DNA from: Bacteroidales bacterium
GTDB taxonomy: Bacteria; Bacteroidota; Bacteroidia; Bacteroidales; VadinHA17
Direction: 5' to 3'
Assembly (NCBI GenBank): GCA_009881065.1
Contig: WXFE01000130.1
Coordinates: 1-36,416, forward strand
Length of the DNA stretch: 36,416 bases
A program made the position numbers and the translations under genes. The notes below the pieces were generated by a model. It ran no database searches and was not told the origin of the DNA. It worked only from the letters and a program-made list of their open reading frames with translations. Of this stretch, positions 35,301 through 36,416 are shown one piece after another (position 1 is the stretch's first letter; each line of letters begins with the position of its first letter).

Positions 35301-36142
35301 TGCCCTCTGACCATATCATCAATCGCGCCGCAGTCGCCGGTTACATAACCGTCCAGGCCATAGGTTTTCCGCGCGATGGTATCAACAAGGTATTTGCTTG
35401 CCGAGACCGGTATTCCGTTTACAGCGCTGTAGGCTGTCATTATTGACGGAAGCTTATAATCCCTTATAAGGGTTCTGTAAGGCAGGAGATAGTATTCGCG
35501 CATATCGCGGTCGTCCATGTCTGCGCTGCCATTGTGCCGGTTGAATTCCGTGTTGTTTGCGAAGTAGTGTTTTCCGCAGGGGACTGCTTTCAGGTAGACA
35601 GGATCGTCACCCATTAATCCCTGAATAAATCCTTTACCGATCTGAGAAACAAGAAAGGGGTCTTCCCCGAAAGTCTCTGCAGTACGTCCCCACCGCGGGT
35701 CACGGGCCGGTTCGATGACAGGCGACCAGTATGTAAGTGTGAATATCAGATTGTGGTTAAATCCCCGGGCCTCATCGGAAATCACCTTTGTCTCGCGTTT
35801 GATCAGCTCCGGGTCCCAGGTCGCCCCGACGGCCACGCTGTTGGGGAAAGAAGTTGCAGTCATGCCGCTGTTGTTGTTTCTGCCCATTATTCCATGGAGC
35901 GCCTCGCCCCAGATGTCATAATGATTTACCCCCAGGCGCGGAATGGGGGCCATTGTATTGCCCAACTGGCTCTGCTTCTCTTCGGGGGTCATTCTGGAAA
36001 CAAGGTCTGCAGCCCTTTCCTTAAATGAATACGCGGGATTCAGATAGATTGGCTTCTTTGCTTTTTCGCTGCCTGGCATAAAAGCCATTATCACGATAGA
36101 GAAGAGCACCAATAGTGACAGTTGATTTCGCCTGGTTTTCAT
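32333..36142 (-). CDS. Multidomain GH3 glycosidase, probable beta-xylosidase
   Basis: A 1269-residue secreted or surface protein with an N-terminal hydrophobic signal (about 1-24). Domains by eye: GH3 N-terminal barrel (about 40-345) with nucleophile Asp270 in YVTGDCGAIDD; GH3 C-terminal domain split by an inserted CBM6-like beta-sandwich (about 475-592); acid/base Glu623 or Glu624 in TDQSTGREESDRF; fibronectin-III-like cap (about 765-855); a Big_2-type Ig domain (about 884-962); a short Ig-like unit (about 966-1043); and a C-terminal concanavalin-like domain (about 1046-1265, DEFNGGTVDPRWKW). IKAGVDTDCG is shared with plant-type beta-xylosidases, so xylan oligosaccharides are the likeliest substrate. 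Neighbouring CE1-like esterase supports this. No T9SS sorting domain is evident. Confidence 0.9.
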   Translation of the reverse strand: MKTRRNQLSLLVLFSIVIMAFMPGSEKAKKPIYLNPAYSFKERAADLVSRMTPEEKQSQLGNTMAPIPRLGVNHYDIWGEALHGIMGRNNNSGMTATSFPNSVAVGATWDPELIKRETKVISDEARGFNHNLIFTLTYWSPVIEPARDPRWGRTAETFGEDPFLVSQIGKGFIQGLMGDDPVYLKAVPCGKHYFANNTEFNRHNGSADMDDRDMREYYLLPYRTLIRDYKLPSIMTAYSAVNGIPVSASKYLVDTIARKTYGLDGYVTGDCGAIDDMVRGHNYAENHVVAAALGIKAGVDTDCGSVYQANALEAVRLGILTEAEIDRALVNFFTIRMRMGEFDPREIVPYAGIKPGIINDPSHNDLALEVATKTPVLLKNSTITEAGGKALPIDLKRVRKIAVLGPQADKVELGDYSGEVEPHLSISPLEGIQNYIKEHNLNTEIVSVISGNTDRKTDFLTVNRFSTVRNGEVLEEYDATQFSSSAPGLIVASRYGWTVISGIKDGDWTAYDNIDITNIDSIRFNLSSSADGGILEVRVGSAAGNVLASERISSPPDRGGFPGWARPRVVSVKINTLGITGPQTLVLVYREAEKEIDAAALDLAAGCDVALVFVGTDQSTGREESDRFALTLPGNQNELIKAVAAINPNTIVVMQTMGMVEVEQFKNLADVTGIIWTGYNGQAQGTAMAKILFGDVNPGGKLNVTWHKSLNDLPDFNDYSLRGDGTNGRTYMYFNKDVSYEFGYGLSYTTFAYSNFAISKTSITPNDKITLSVDVQNTGTVDGEEVVQVYVKTPDSHASLERPIKRLKGFKRVMIPRGQVKTVTIDINCEDLWFWDSEKGKITFDPGRYIFEIGASSRDIKGEVEARMSGTYKPVLTTVVAGCDRVVLRPGDVVQTSVTASMSDDSFYDITKAGITFKSNNPGVAAVDEKGRVTATGVGVASIFAYVTIDGTTVSNSYPVKVMPDLNPGSVTVNGKRIPGFDKEVKAYSYLLKSNSKIPVVKAEAPGSGVSVEIEQARAIPGTATVQLIDNVTLEKNVYYLNFDTESVSDEFNGGTVDPRWKWVRENKSTRSLSVKPGSLTITGEPGGVLEATNNARNLLLQSANNDWTIETRLVCSRSPSQPENAGILAYQDDDNFVKLMFRAVVKTTRVRGVQPGTIDLVMEENGIAKSLATFNLRNEVTGDNALSLKLEKRGSIYTAYYSLDGTNWELLGTASLLLKDIRAGLIVCDGTVAQYMKSTFWFDSDTTKPDTPFDVSFDYFRIKNSGLK

Positions 36143-36248
36143 AGGTAAAGCATTTTTTATATTTGTAGTTCAATCTGAGTGCATACACCGGTTGCCTTCA
36201 TTATATTCCACCGGAAAAAATGATAAATAATTCTGTGTCAACAGAACA

Positions 36249-36416
36249 TCAAACCATCCCGAACTGTGAGCCTACAATTTGCACCGGCGTGAGGTTGGCT
36301 TTGGAACCGGCTTTTGCATAAGGAATAAGCTCCTCTTTAACGGGATTTCTCCACACAAATTTAAGAAAAAAAGAGAGAAGGAAACCGGTTTGCCTTACTG
36401 TGAGCTGATTTATCGT
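36249..36416 (-). other. Open frame at the right edge, of uncertain coding status
   Basis: A minus-strand frame of 55 codons enters from the edge and stops at 36249 (ending SQFGMV). It could be the C-terminus of an upstream gene, but I recognise no family. An exact -7 element (36356-36363) lies inside it, and a chance open frame of this length is not rare, so I do not call it a gene. Confidence 0.2.
36356..36363 (-). promoter_or_regulatory. -7 promoter element, probably for the GH3 gene
   Basis: The minus strand reads TAAATTTG, an exact TAnnTTTG match with a T-rich run just upstream. It would start a transcript near 36349, leaving a leader of about 207 bases before the GH3 ATG at 36142. No nearer element was found. 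Confidence 0.4.

Noticed and set aside
36249..36416. C-terminal end of a gene entering from the right edge
   Set aside because: The 55-codon frame has no recognisable similarity and overlaps an exact -7 element; it is kept only as an uncertain feature.

Overview
This window comes from a member of the Bacteroidota. The phylum call rests on several things: a full-length SprA (Sov-type type IX secretion translocon) flanked by ruvA and gcvH, an lpxD gene directly downstream of an HD-domain phosphohydrolase, a DUF4837 lipoprotein, and repeated matches to the Bacteroidota sigma factor -7 element TAnnTTTG upstream of genes. Shine-Dalgarno sequences are mostly absent. A more precise placement is not supported by what I can see; an uncultured Bacteroidales-like lineage is plausible. 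A menaquinone gene of the futalosine route (mqnC) is present.

Layout. 1-1760 (minus): HD-domain phosphohydrolase followed by lpxD, which runs off the left edge (lipid A synthesis). 1864-6637 (plus): the translation/transcription operon rimP-nusA-infB, with a promoter and a terminator-like hairpin in its leader. 6843-16495 (minus): pdxA-ruvA-sprA-gcvH, closed by an intrinsic terminator. 16623-17717 (plus): mqnC. 17841-22515 (minus): an envelope block, M23 endopeptidase, dxr, rseP, a 57-residue TatA, then a terminator and the DUF4837 lipoprotein. 22643-24523 (minus): a secreted gamma-glutamyltransferase-like Ntn hydrolase with non-canonical substrate residues. 24680-27817 (plus): a TerC-type membrane protein, a SAM methyltransferase, an OsmC-family protein and a flavin-reductase-like protein, separated by repeat-bearing intergenic DNA. 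28127-36142 (minus): secreted M28 peptidase, an ATP-grasp ligase, a CE1-like esterase and a 1269-residue multidomain GH3 glycosidase. The last two look like a small xylan or hemicellulose degrading locus.

How the parts fit. Most of the window is core physiology: ribosome maturation and initiation, lipid A, PLP, isoprenoid and menaquinone synthesis, Holliday junction processing, outer-membrane protein export, and regulated proteolysis. The accessory part is the right third. I see no complete undescribed multigene system. The best leads are regulatory or structural: the rimP leader hairpin (possible NusA feedback), stacked decamer repeats with two mini-ORFs overlapping the terC start, exact 35-bp tandem repeats before the methyltransferase, a 65-bp-spaced direct repeat before the flavin reductase, and a vestigial second copy of the infB 3' end. 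No tRNA, rRNA, CRISPR array, insertion sequence or integrase was recognised.
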